Shown piece by piece: positions 31,822 to 46,100 of a stretch of DNA of 64,000 nucleotides (positions are counted from its first letter, which is position 1; each line of letters begins with the position of its first letter). The notes below the pieces were generated by a model that was not told the DNA's origin, searched no databases, and was given only the letters and a program-made list of their open reading frames with translations. The stretch is from Thelephora terrestris (taxonomy: Eukaryota; Basidiomycota; Agaricomycetes; Thelephorales; Thelephoraceae). The DNA lies in assembly GCA_015956445.1 (NCBI GenBank), contig WIUZ02000001.1:2542001-2606000 (forward strand), in the 5' to 3' direction. Made by a program: the position numbers and the translations under genes.

Positions 31822-34800
31822 ATGTCGACTTCCAGTCGGGCTCAGTCTCAGAGCTCGCGATACAGCAGGAAGAGGTCCGACACCGTTCAATCCGCATTCA
31901 AACCTACAACCAGCGCGGCCCCACCGCTCTTGTCCGTTCCGCCCTCAGTCAAAGTCGGGGAATCCAAGGCGCTTGCCGCGTGGGTACACGATCCCGAAAA
32001 ATCGGCGGCTGTGATTTTCAACTACAACTGGTGGCCCGGGATTAATGAAGGAGATTTATTGAGAGCAACCCTGGGTAACTCGGAATCCGGTTTCTTGTTC
32101 TTTGTCCCGAGGGAGGATCACAACTTGGTTAAGCCCCAGTTACAGGTATGGTTGCTTTTCCCATCCCTCGGGCACGAATACAGACATGACGCCGTTCCTG
32201 TCCTTGCCCCCAGATATCCATCCCAGGGAATATTGCCGATGTATTCGGGATCAGGAACAACGGAGAAATCACGGTCACGAAGGTACGCAACGAACGCGAC
32301 TTCCGAGCCATCGCAATACAAAACTCTGCGTCTAAACGCCTATCGTCAGCTTGACAAGGATTCGTGCAAAGCGGATTATGTAGAGTTTGCGTTCCAAGAC
32401 CAATACCTCGGCAGAAATGAGATGTGGAGGCTAGGGCAGCACCTCGTTGGGAAATGCGTTTACGTCGACCAAGATATCTCGTTCATCGGTGTCATTGCCG
32501 CGAAAGTGACCGCGATCTATGTCGGAGGTCATAGGGTGGGTGTTGTGCCGTTTTTCTATCCCCCCTTCCCCGCGATCCGTGATGTGTATGCTGATAAATT
32601 AAAATGTTCGATTGGTTAAGGTTACCGCAGGCTGTATGACATCGGCCACGAAAGCCATTTACCGGTCCTTATCCGCGAAGACGACCCTGTTCATTCAAAT
32701 ATGCAAAGAATTTTGGCAGTTTGCGGAAGATGGAGAACGGTATTACGAAAAGGTCGTCCATTCATTCTTGCCGGCCCTGTGTACAAAGTGGCGAGAAGCC
32801 GGGACCAACCACATCGTCACAGTCGTCCTTGTGTCTAGAGTGTTCTACGACCAGTCGGAGATTGATTACGCAGCCGGACCGCTTCGGAGGGACGACGAGG
32901 GAAGGTGGTACAAAGATTTCTATCAGGTCATAAATGACCTCGAGGTCATTTACGACTGGAAGTCCACCCTTGTCAGCCTGAAGGATTCTTTTTGGGCCTT
33001 TCAGCGAGATATCCTATTGACCCATCATTACCACCAAAAACCCCCGGGACACTCGTCGACTTCACCTCAGGCTCCGCTCCCCAGACTTGTCGGACAGCTA
33101 TCGTATGCTCATGATGGACCAATTCTAGAGGCTTTGAACATGTCTCTGAACCCTACGGAGACCCACTACATCGACCGCTCTCTATCGTTAACCGGCGTTT
33201 CAGTGATGATCATCACTCCAGGGACTGGATACTTCCGTGTCTCGAAACATCTCCTACGACTGACTACGACTCGTCTTGTCGACCAAGGATTCGCCGTGGA
33301 CCTTATTACTCTCACAAAACCTCCATTGCACCAGAGTCCGATCTTTTGCTTTTGGGGTGTGGAACCTGAGTTGAAGGTCGGAGGAGGGGCAACGGGTAGC
33401 CTGAGGAGCGCAGATCCGCTATGGGGTGGAGACGACGACCCCCATGAATCATTGGGGAAGGAAAGGACGATGTTTTGGTGGGAGCCGTTCTGGATGTCGG
33501 TTTCGTTTTGGGATAAGCAAATGGACCTCCCCTTCCGAGAGGACAGGTACGCATGAAAATTCGTGATATCGATCCTGCCTTCCGTAGCTCACGGGATTTC
33601 ATTGAACAGGTTCGTCGCTCGGGCGAGGATGTACGAGATCCGCGCGTTAGGTCTACTCGACCACGACGTCCTGTCTGGCATCGAGATTCCGTACTTGCCG
33701 AAATTTTACTCGGAAACTATGACGACCCCAATCAAGGAACACTTTGAGGGTTTGATATCTAATGAAGACGCCGAGAAGTTTGACCAAGATGTCTTCGCTC
33801 TATCACGGCACCTCCGGCCTACTACGGTCAACAAGAACTCTTACAATTCTTCGGGGAGTGGGACAATCTTGTCTTCCTCGTATCGGTCGGTTGGTGGAAG
33901 GCAAATACAAAGATCTGGATCCATCACTATTCCTCCCATCGCGGAAAGCCCACGGCTTCCGCATACAGAACTTCACCCTGATGGTGGCGAACGATTTTCA
34001 GTGCTTTCGGCAGTACCCCTCAGCTCCTCTCCGTCCCGTTCTTCCGTACACTCCAAGGTGTCCACGCGGTCCGGTTCTTCTGAATTCACGAGCGCATCTG
34101 GCAAATCGCGCAAGCCTGGGTCGAGGTTCGCACCAGCGTGGTTGTTCAATCCGTTTAGGGGTGGCATCAGCCAACCACAAACTTCGAATGTTTCCGCTTC
34201 TGCGGTTACGAGCCCGACCTTGGCAGCGACGCCTATACTCACGCCCTCGCCTTCCGTGCTAACCTTCAATGGTTCTGGGTTCAAGACTCCTATCCCTCGT
34301 TCTCCTAAACCTGTCAATATACTCCCTCGAGCTTCCCCAAGGAATTCCGCCTTGAGCCGAACATTGGAAGAAGAAAGCACTTTCACGCAACACAGAGCCT
34401 CGTTAACCCGTACCTCACCACTCAATACTCCCCCTCGTACGGAAGCGTCGATCATTATCATGCGAAGAACGGGAAGCGCACAGCATAATCCTAGCGTCCC
34501 GTTCCCATCCTCGCTTCCCACCCGAACGAACCCGTCGTTCCCACGAGAATACGTCCCCTACCCTCAGTCTTCCCTCGCGAGGAGGTGGCAGCATGGCTTC
34601 CCTGAGCCGTTAACCAGGATGGAGATTAAGTGGAAATCAATGGTCACTCCCGCTTGCTTACCCCTAACCGTCGAACACTTCCCGACAAAGTCCGAGTTGG
34701 AGACCTCGTATGATATATTTTCGTATGATTTCGTGGTGGATCCACCGGAGATGCGGTCGTTCTTGGTGAAGCCTCCTTCGATCCCGAAAGGTGCCACCAG

Positions 34801-36885
34801 AGATGAGGCGAGGAGAGCTTGGGCTGCGTCAATCATGCGGGAGATGGTCGCTTTGCGGCTCGCTCAAGGGTTCCAGTTTATCCTCAAATCTTCTGCTCCA
34901 AGTATCACCAAATCCGGCCCACCTCCGATGAGGCACCCTCGTCGCCCGTCCGCATTCATTCCTGATGAGGAGCTGAGCCCACAGGCCGTGGGAGCCGCGG
35001 ATGTGCTGAGCAACTCCCACGATCCGGTGTATTTGAGCATGAGCAACGAAATCCACAAGATCTCGTATATGGGCGAGGCGATTAGGGTGAGGAGGTACGT
35101 GAGAAGGATGGTGGCGAGCGCACCGATTGAGTACCAATGCTTGATTTGGCCGAAGTTTGGAGAGGGTTATACGGAGTTGAAGACGTCCTTCACGTCCCAC
35201 GGACTGGAGAATTACGGTTGGAACAGGTTCGATCGACGCTCCCTTCTGCTTACCTGGGAATTGACCACCGTCTGACCAGACTCGATATGCTTATCGCGGG
35301 TTACGAAAACCAGCTCCACGATTCACTCAGGTACTGGCGGACTAGATTCATCGTCATACCCTCTGCGGATCCACCTCCCACGAATACAGGGCCCACGGGA
35401 GAAAAGCTAGAGGACGAAGAGATTCGCCTTGTTGGGATGGACAAGCTCGCAGAGCTTTTCTCCCGGGTCAGATGGCAGGCCCCAGACTATGGTGTCGGGA
35501 CAGGGTCTCAAACCCAGCCGATCGTGAGGTTCCTACCGACAGATCTAGGTCCGGCATCGTGTCTTCTTGACGAGACGCTAGTGAGTCGTCTGGATGAGAT
35601 CCACGCTCTGGGACCGTTGAGGAAGAACGTAAAGAGTGAGAAGGAGATTTCTCAGATGAGCCTGAGTGCGATTGCGAAAGCCATGCGAGAGGATCCTGTG
35701 GGTTTGCCGATCAAGGATTACAGGTGGCACGGGAGGCTTTACACGGACGCTTTCACTGGGTCTGATTTCGTGAATTGGTTGGTCAAGGAGTTTCGAGATG
35801 TATCGTCAAAGGAACAGGCGGTTGAGATTGGAGCGAAGTTGCAAGTGCAAGGGTTGTTTGAGCATGGGAGAAGGACTCATGGTTTCCTTGATGGGTAAGG
35901 GCTTTCTTCCCTGTTCTTGCTGGTCGTCGCAACTGACTGGGTTGGCTAGGCATTACTTCTACCAGTTGAGGCCCGAGTATACCACACCATCGACTCCGAG
36001 GGGGTGGTTTAGAACCAAACACCCTTCGACATTCGGGATGGTGGAGGGGTCCGGGTTTTATTCGGGAAACAACCGCACCGCCTCTCGTCGGAGGAAACGT
36101 CTTATCCTGAGTCAGAGCCTGGTGATAGATATCGACGGAAACAAGGTGGGTCTCCCGACTGTCGCCGTTTTTATTCCCCCGGTACTGAGGGGGTTGCACA
36201 GAGGAGCGATCAGGCCGAGACCGTCATCCTTCATCATGATATTATCCACAACCCCGCTACATGCTTCCACTTCGAGTTACAGTGGATCGGAAGGACCGCT
36301 CGTTGCATCGAGGACCAAGTCAAGCAATGGAGCAGGACAATCGACAGATACGGCCTCAAACTCGTCGAGGCATACGTTGGGCAAATATGCGATATTCGGG
36401 AACAGAATCCGTTCCAGTCGTGTTATCCCGTCAAGCTTTCCGTCCCTCCTCCTGTCGTGCAAAGTCTGGACAAGAGGGTGCTGGAAGGTACCCAGACCCA
36501 CAATTACTTCGAGAGCGCACTGTTGCGGAAATTTGGGTTCGTGTTGGATATCGAAGCTGCGAGCACTTATCCGGAGCAAATCGATCCGAGTTACTCGTAC
36601 CGAAGAGCACCGTTCAAGCACTCGCAGTGGATCCATCGGTCCGGGGTGGTCTTCGCGCAGGTTTTGGGGGGGACCAACGGATTTTTATTCTTGACCAACC
36701 GGCTCATTTCTCATGGGCGAACTTCGTTGAAGGGCAAGGAGCTGAGACCGAGTGCTCTCGCGGACGAGGTTATGTTCAGGATTGGCGATTTTTGCGATGA
36801 CCCCGAAGCCTTGAACGGTTTCTACAAGGAGGAGATTGCTCTTCTGGCTCCGATTCCAGAGGATCCTCCCCCATTCCAGTTGTGA
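31822..36885 (+). CDS. IML1: Iml1/DEPDC5, GAP subunit of the SEACIT/GATOR1 complex
   Basis: Predicted 1538-residue protein in eight exons (31822-32145, 32214-32282, 32350-32535, 32621-33546, 33610-35226, 35280-35894, 35950-36145, 36202-36885), in frame throughout. Iml1 with Npr2 and Npr3 stimulates GTP hydrolysis on the Rag GTPase Gtr1 at the vacuole and so restrains TORC1 when amino acids are scarce. Conserved parts are SIPGNIADVFGIRNNGEITV and ADYVEFAFQDQYLGRNEMWR. The IML1 domain follows with TKAIYRSLSAKTTLFIQICK and YAAGPLRRDDEGRWYKDFYQ. A long Ser-rich insertion spans about residues 590-830, and LRYWRTRFIVIP lies after it. A DEP domain near residues 1165-1240 has GRLYTDAFTGSDFVNWLVKE. 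The C-terminal domain ends near PIPEDPPPFQL. Its stop lies 57 bp from the convergent NAA20 stop. Confidence 0.95.
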
Positions 36886-36942
36886 TTGGGACCGAAGAGA
36901 GTAACATTATTAACGGGTACGAACATGTTGTATATGTAACAA

Positions 36943-37738
36943 CTAGGGTGCTTCTCTCGCGCTTATGATGATATCCCTTCCGTTTGTTCTCACAGACCGC
37001 CGATGCGGGTCTCGAGATAATGGTTTCCGCATATCTGTCAGGGAGGTTACAAACAACAAAAAGCCCAAACGACACACATAAACTCACCAAATGCGTCTTC
37101 TTCATCCTTCGCTGCCTTTCCCAAACCGAGACTTCCGTAGTACTGTTCTACTCGCCTGTACACACTGTACCCGAACCCTTCATACATGTTTATAGCCAAA
37201 TCGTTAGTGCATCGCACGTAGAGATCGACGAAGAAGCCCTTGTAGACGTCGTCGGAAACGAGTTCGAGCAGGTTCATCATTTTGCGTGCCAGACCGAGTC
37301 GACGGTACTCGGGAGCGACAGTGATGGCAGTTACGTGTCCGTGGTGCTCGACACCATCACCCTCAGCTTTCCCGAAGACTTGGAACAAAGAAAGGGAACA
37401 AAGAGAAGGTTAGTGTGGGGACACGTGTGTGTGAGATGGGGAGCCGTGATACTGAACTGTAGCCCATCATGCGACCCGAAGGAGCTTCTTGAACGCTGCA
37501 GAGATCGGGCCATCTAGACAAATAGGTAAGGTAGAACGAGATTCCGTACTACTCGAGAGTGTTGAGCCGAGTTGCGAGACCTAAAGTGGTTGTGGTTTGC
37601 CAGCTCACTGTCTCAGTCCAGATGTCCAAGTTACTGAAGACAGCTCAAGATCGAGAACAATAGATTTGATTGTGTGGGGACTCACACGTTATTGAACTTG
37701 AAGAGATCCGTAGCTTTGAAAGGTCGGAGGGCACTCAT
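36943..37738 (-). CDS. NAT3: NatB N-terminal acetyltransferase catalytic subunit Naa20/Nat3
   Basis: Acetylates the N-terminal Met of proteins starting Met-Asp, Met-Glu, Met-Asn or Met-Gln, working with the auxiliary subunit Mdm20/Naa25 at the ribosome. About 175-180 residues in five exons. The start is MSALRPFKATDLFKFNNVNL, then WTETYGISFYLTYLSRWPDL, and the GNAT core GHVTAITVAPEYRRLGLARK. The R/QxxGxG/A acetyl-CoA loop is RRLGLA. YVRCTNDLAINMYEGFGYSV and DAFDMRKPLSRD complete the family pattern. NAA20 proteins usually have Asn after WTETY; here the splice gives WTETYGISFY, a small local change that could mean that the acceptor is a few bases away. It lies downstream of no operon; the PPIL1 gene is next on the same strand. 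Confidence 0.92.
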
Positions 37739-37980
37739 GATTACAACACGGACAGAGGGTCAGAGTCGGAAGGGTGATCGACGAGACGCGATCGAGGACA
37801 TTCGATAATAGGCGCGGCGCGACGGGCCGCTCCCCTGATTCAATTTATGGCCTCGACTGTGTAAAATACTAATCCCAGGTTACCGCGCATAATTTTGCTT
37901 CAAGAACTCCAGAAACTCATGATTATATGAACCTACGTATCGCAAGCGTGATATACTTGTGGAATATATTCAACACGAAT

Positions 37981-38722
37981 CTACTCAATCCGAGCCTTGT
38001 AGATCTTCACCTCTTCCCTCGGGCTGATGCAAAACGTATAAATGCGAGTTCCATTGGTTTTATGGGGGATTTGTGCTTACCGGTCCTCACCGTCTGTGCC
38101 CACAGCGCCAAGCCTTTGGAGGACCCTCATTCCGGTTTGTACTCGCCCGAAGATTGTATGCTTGTTGTCGAGGGACGGCGTCGGGGCGAGGGTGAGGAAG
38201 AATTGGGAACCTGTGAGTCCTTAGACGGGGCGCTTCCAGACGACAGAAAATCTCGTACCGTTGGTGTTGGGACCAGAGTTGGCCATTGCCAAAATCCCCG
38301 CACCTGTGAACCGTAGTTCTGGATGAAATTCATCTTCACTACGGGGCGGGTCAGTGCCGACGAAAGCAAGGATTACACGCAATTAGCTACAATCGTTGCC
38401 CATAGATGCTGGTCCCGCCTCTTCCGGTGCCAGTGGGATCCCCTGACTGTGCCATGAAGTCCTGGGCAATCGCGTGAATCGTTTATGTGTTCACCATGCA
38501 TTTGCGTGACATACGGCGATGATCCTGTGGAATACTACATTATTGTAATACCCCCGTCTTGCCAATTCAGCAAAGTTTCTGCAAGTCTAATTCCTTGCAA
38601 GGCTTAGTGCGGTAAATTGAACGGAGTAACTGAGCTAGTACTTTGGGAGCGTGATTCCAGTACAACTCGAGCTTGATCTCACCCATGTTCGTCTCGAGAA
38701 CGACAGACTGAGACTCCATCAT
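37981..38722 (-). CDS. Cyclophilin, PPIL1-like peptidyl-prolyl isomerase
   Basis: Small single-domain cyclophilin in several exons. The protein begins [20 protein letters not shown] and continues with [60 protein letters not shown], and [20 protein letters not shown], ending VKIYKARIE. The active-site residues of cyclophilins (the Arg in FHRI, the Gln of QSGD, the Phe in SQFF and the His in NKHTIFG) are present. The SIYGxxFEDE motif groups it with PPIL1, a spliceosome-associated isomerase. At the SIYG site a GC donor looked possible, but the GT donor a few bases on gives the conserved QRF and is preferred. The start lies 70 bp from the divergent ELP3 start. Confidence 0.92.
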
Positions 38723-38792
38723 CGAGGTGGCAATTGAAGGTGATCGAGAAACTGCGGGACTTGCCGTCGAGATTCTCCCCCACTCGGTCGTG
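38723..38792. promoter_or_regulatory. 70-bp divergent promoter between PPIL1-like gene and ELP3
   Basis: Only 70 bases separate the two start codons on opposite strands. No TATA box is seen. The 5' UTRs must be very short or the transcripts overlap. Confidence 0.6.
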
Positions 38793-40822
<2,030 letters not shown>

Positions 40823-41507
40823 TCTAACTTTCGGGCTTGGTGAAGCACCCGATATGGTTATGGTCAAGGGGAGGGGATCGGGTATCTTGTACTCAACCTT
40901 TGCGTTGATATCCGGATCGCCAACCACGCCGGCGTCCTGGGTATCTGTCATTTTCCGGCCACGGAACCTCGTTCATGCAGGAACGAGAATGCGTCAGTGA
41001 CCTTGAGCCCTCAGTCGCTTAGATAGAACCCCACTGGCCAGCCATATATAGCTCGTCATCCCACATCCCCTTTCTTCGATACAGGCACCTCCATGCGCCG
41101 TGGCACTTATAGTCTCGTCGTTGAAACCGTCGACCACTTTCTCTGTTTCTTGTATCGTATGCATACGCAGTTTGTTTTATTGTACATAATCATACGATCA
41201 TGACGGTAGCCTATGGCTCTGTCCCCGCCGGTGCTGGAGCGCTCGACAGGTTGTCCCAAGTCGGCTCTTCGTTAACAATGCTATATTGCAAGTTGCTGCT
41301 GGGATGTTTGTAGAGGTGGATATTTGCAGTTGGCCTTTGCTCAAAACCGTGGAGGCTCTGGGACTGACTCTCGTTAGAGTTCGATTTTTTGGTTGAAACC
41401 TGCTCGATTCTGGGTCGGTGGGGCTCTTATCTAAAAGAACGTGATAAACAGATAGGGGGTCGTCTTGTTCCATCTGCACTACACTCTGTTCTAATATCGC
41501 GACTGCC
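40823..41507. other. Intergenic region between ELP3 and the Myb/SANT-like gene
   Basis: These 685 bases hold the ELP3 3' UTR and the promoter of the next plus-strand gene. A CATATATAG stretch near 41043 is a weak TATA candidate, about 460 bp upstream of the start. No gene is visible. Confidence 0.5.
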
Positions 41508-42708
41508 ATGGATTCTCAACGAGGTAAAACGTCCAATGAAGGGGTTATGGCGGTCAAGAAAAAGTCCCAGCCCGCCGAGGAGAGTCAGGCCAAGAGGATT
41601 TTGGTCAGGTAAGTATCCCCTGAATGGGGTGTCACTCGCTAATCTGCAGAACTAGGTGGTCTGAGGATCTCGTGTTCAAGCTGCTGAACAAGATAGAAGA
41701 TGACCCCGAGATACAGCAGGGCCTCTACCCTAGAACAGGGGCAAGCGGCGCGGGCAAACCAAAAAACGAGTTCTACTGGAAACTTGCCACTTATCTGTTT
41801 GCCGACCATGAAGAGTATGGCACGATTTTTGCAGAGGCCCAACGGTCGTCTAAAAAGAAAGACCGAGAACTGTGGGGGCTAAAAGTTAGAAACAAGCTGA
41901 ACAGGTTCGCGCAACGAATCGCCTGGCAACGTCCATTGTCACTCACATGGATTCACTTTTGAGTATGGCTGATGAGGTCAAAAGACACGACACAGCATTG
42001 GACGAGATATGGCAAGGTTTTGCGTCCAAGGAAAAGCTCAACGAGTCATTGGGTGAGTTTTGTTTACTCTTTGTGCACCACCGTATGGCACGCCATTTGA
42101 TGGTTACCTACTTCCTACCTAAAGCTCAAGTAGAAAAAGTGTGCCCATGGTACTCCCGGATGAAACGAATCCTTGAAGAACGCCCGAATGTGGAGCCTGT
42201 TGGGACCGCTAGCAACACTTCTGAGTTGGACCTCGTTATGTTGGCATCCAGTACCGAGGACGACTCATGTAGTCTCGGAGACACCGAACCTGTCACAACT
42301 AGTGATGATAGTGACGACGACGACGAAGACAAGGATCCTTGGGGCGGAGACGGGTTTCGCGTGACGAACAAGCGCTCGGCATCCGCTGCGGGGCTGGACG
42401 AGGATATGATGACGGCCCGTCTTGAGGACCTTGCCAAAATCGCTGTGGCTGAGGAAGCCACGCGTCAAAAGGAGCTCGACCTTCGCATCCAAAGGTCGAA
42501 GGAGAAGTCAATCAGAACCCAGATGAAGGCGGAACTTCAGAAAGCCGCAATCGAGGCAAAGAGGGAGAAGACCAAGCTAACTCACGAGAGGGAGATAATG
42601 AAATTGCAACTCGAATTTGCGAGAACCTACCAAGCTGCACGGGCTCAAGACGCCAACGCCGCCGCGTACTCACGTACCACACAACCTCTTCAACAATACA
42701 ACGCTTGA
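41508..42708 (+). CDS. Myb/SANT-like DNA-binding protein with C-terminal coiled coil
   Basis: Four exons. After a basic, short N-terminus comes a trihelix/Myb-SANT-like block: RWSEDLVFKLLNKIEDDPEI, then QQGLYPRTGASGAGKPKNEF, YWKLATYLFADHEEYGTIF, and WGLKVRNKLNR. This kind of protein forms expanded families in mushroom-forming fungi and resembles the Myb-like accessory proteins of PIF/Harbinger DNA transposons, although no transposase or terminal repeat is seen here. The middle is acidic (DDSDDDDEDKD). The C-terminus is a long charged helix (about residues 230-320; ATRQKELDLRIQRSKEKS, KLTHEREIMKLQLEFARTYQ). Exon joins at 41610-41650, 41902-41960 and about 42052-42130 restore the frame through SMADEVKRHD and ESLVEKVCPW. 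Target genes are unknown. Confidence 0.75.
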
Positions 42709-43117
42709 ACTCGTACCGCCGGGTGAGCTGGATGCTCGTGTGCCTTTCGTATATACAGATGTAGTCCTGGTGAGGAAATGCTAGTGTACAATGATTTGCG
42801 CTGCGTATGTGACGAAGCGTTCCGCGAGGGATTAGCAAAGCAATGAAGATAAGACAAAAAGGCGAAGTGTGTGAGGATGCGCTACGAAAAACGCACGAAC
42901 GATGATTGTAAATGCAAGGCAAGATAGACATGAATGGATGCAGATGGGGACTAGATAAAGCAAACGGCTAGACGGGAATGAGCGATCTGTGCGATGGAAC
43001 GAGCGGGAGATATTGGCGAACGAGTAGAACACAACAGGATACAGGGGGGTCGGAGGTGAGTTAGAGACAGAAAGCGATGAAGAGCAAAAGAGTGAGAGGG
43101 AAGGTTAATAAGTATAA
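42709..43117. other. Convergent 3' intergenic region
   Basis: These 409 bases separate the Myb/SANT-like stop (+) and the AAA+ fusion stop (-). The minus strand is pyrimidine-rich. No gene is visible. Confidence 0.55.
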
Positions 43118-46100
43118 TTATACGAGAGCTATCGCATCCAGCAATAAACTTGATACGGCCCTGTACAAGGACCGGCCCCCTTCTGAGGGGATATACGCGG
43201 CCACGGCGTCGGCGACAAGTTTGTCGATGTCTTCTGGAGCCATCGATCGAGCGTGCTCTCCGCCTTGCAGGAACAAGGCCTGCGAAGCGATTGCGAGCTG
43301 CTCTTCCTTCGTGAAAGGAACGAAAGGAAGGACGGACGTCACGCGCGAAATCAACGAAGACTACATTGGTTCGAGACGTCAGTCAACCTGACCAGGATAG
43401 ACCCGGAAGAATCACGTACCCCAAGACATTTGGTTGCGTCCGGTCTTAGCATATTTATCAGCTCCACGTATTCTTTCCGGTCCATTAGCGCACCCGGATC
43501 GGTTCTCTGTGCTTGATGATCAAAGACGAGCTGGTGTCCCGTATTTGCAGTGGCGATCCAAATGACATTCCTGGCGTTTACATGGCGTTGACCAGCCGCA
43601 AAGGAGCATTTTCCAAGTTCCCAAGGCATCAGCAAGGAGAAGAGGGTCTTTTCATCGACGACCTTGTCGATTTCCTGGGAAAGTTGGGTGTTTGAGCCGG
43701 TTCTGTGAGACGATACAGTGATGAATACGTACATCTAACACGACAACGCATCGCTTTCCTTCGTTGTCTGTCAAGAACTCGGCAAGGGTCGACGTCGAAG
43801 GTTCTTCGTAGGGGCTCATCGAATAAGACTGCCACAAATCATGGGTTGACCTCAGCGTCGTCATATTGACCGTGTGCGTTGGAACGTCCAATAAGCTCCC
43901 AAACTTCCTCGCAAACATACTCTTCCCGTGTCCGCTCGGTCCGCACAGCATAACCACCAACGGATTAACGCTCAAGTTCTGGCTCTGGATGCTCAGACAC
44001 CTGAATAACTGCTCAAAAGCACAATCCTGGCCGATAATATCATACCTCATCCTTGCCAAAGGACGGAAGAACGATCGATGAATCAAGGCGGAAGTGCGTC
44101 GAGTATGAGGGGCGTCCGCACGATTGATGAAGTACCTTGTGGCGGGATCCATCTGACTCTTCATCGCCTCGAATGCTGGGTCGACTTCTCTTCGGCCATC
44201 GATTTCAGATGCATTCAGGCTATGTCCAACGTGTGCAGGACTGGAGCCCGAGATCACGACGCTCGACCTCCTGGAATGTGCTTGTCCAGCGTCCTTCAAA
44301 CCCGCTGGGTCTGCTCCATATGCCAACAGCGTCTTGACAATTTCCAGCCGATTCGTCAGTTGGTCGTTGGTCAAAGCGAACTTCAATGCTGACTGGGGGC
44401 CGACTTGATCGTTGGGGTTGGCTTCACCGCTATCTAAGACCCGTCGAACCTCAGAGACGTCATCACTAGCAATGGCAAACATGAGGGTAGGGCGAGGAGT
44501 TGCAATCGCGTGTGAGGGCTGACGACGGGTATGGGTTTGGGTGGGGTGGCGGGAGTCAGTGACAGTAGATGGGCCAGGGTCCTTAGTAAAGACGGGGGAA
44601 GACCGAAGTTGGGGAGTTGGGTGTGCGGTTTGCGCACGAGGGACAGTTGGGGTATGAAGAACCCGGGTGGGTAGCCTAGTAGAAGAAGATCCAGAGATCA
44701 CGGTTGGCGGTCGCGATGGGTTCGCAGCATGCTCGTCGATCATCTGGTCCAGGACGGGCGCAGTTGTGGACACCGGCGAGTCCGAGAATGCAGACCGTGG
44801 TTGCGTGTTTTCTTCCTCCGTGTTTCCTAAATACAGGGAACTGGAGGGAGGAAAAGGATCACGCATCGTCTCTTCTGGGTCGACTTCCAAGTTGCTCTCG
44901 TCTCTGCTGTTCCAGGTGTCTTCGTCCTCTTCTTGCACTGGGTAAAACGACTCAGATAGTGCACTTGGACAGCGGCTATGCAAATGCACACTATTCCTGA
45001 ACTCCCTATTTGGAATGAGCGGATTGTACTGTCGACGGACGATACTGCTGGACGTTGAGATTTGGGAAAGAGTAGGCGACGGAGCGATAATATTGGTCAG
45101 GGAGTTGAAATTCGAGAGGTGGTGTTGGTTTGAACCACCAGGAGTGCCGAGCAGAAGGGGTGATAAGCTATTTGTGCTGGAGGCACTGAGGATGTGTTCG
45201 GGTATAATCGACGACCGGGCGGATGATAGTGGGCGGCTATTGCTGGCGGAGAAGTCGGAGTGGGCACTGGATGGAGGGGAGGGATCAGGAGGCGTGATTT
45301 CGTTCAAAGGGGATCCCAGCGTTTGGCCGGAGTTCTGGATCATAGACAGACGCAAGGGCTTGAGAGACCGAGGGCCTGAAGATAGCGATTGGCGAAGCTC
45401 AACGGCCGGCGGATGTGGTGGCGACAGAATGAGAGGTTGGGGTCTGCGGAGTACTGTCGAGGTCCTTCGAGGACCGTGCCTCTTCTGGTCGTGAAAACCG
45501 ATGGGAACGGTAGTACTCGGAGGGCCTAGGTCTGTTTGAATGGAAAGAGCGGATGATGATCTACTCGGAGCCTCAGGCTGGGGTGATCCAGTCAACTGAT
45601 TGTCATTGGGAGGTGACTTTGGGGAAAGCAGCTCTACAGTAGCGGAAGAAGGTCGAGGAGGGTAGAACGACGCGGAACTACTCGGCCGAGAGTAGTTTTG
45701 CACGGGAGAAGGGGGAGACCAAACGTGATCGCTGCTCGAGGAATGGTAAAGCCCATACATAGAAGTGACAGTGTCATCCTCTGCGTCCGCCACCCAAGGT
45801 AGGGATTCAGGCAGGAGCGGCGGGGACTCTGTCACTTCTGTTCGAGACATGACAGTCAAGATGGAAGATGCTCTTTTCCTATTGGGCGCAACCTCGGGTG
45901 ATCTGAGCTCGTCAACCTCGTTAGGCACAGCCGAGGCTGGTGGCAAGGCTGGATATGCCCCTGGAGAATCCAAGGACGATGGTGATGGGCTAGGGATAGA
46001 AAAGGGATCATTCTGAGGAGTGAATGAATCATTCTGTGGTGTTGAAAAGGAAACAAGGCCTGTCGAAGATCGGAGGATCGCATCATCGGAGTGCCGCCGA

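Noticed and set aside
33762-34521. Long frames on both strands inside IML1
   Set aside because: They are shadows of the Ser-rich insertion of IML1; the IML1 frame is continuous and spliced on both sides to conserved sequence.
38380-38430. A fourth GC-AG intron in the PPIL1-like gene after SIYG
   Set aside because: A GT donor a few bases downstream gives SIYGQRFEDE, which matches the family (SIYGKQFEDE), so no GC donor is needed.
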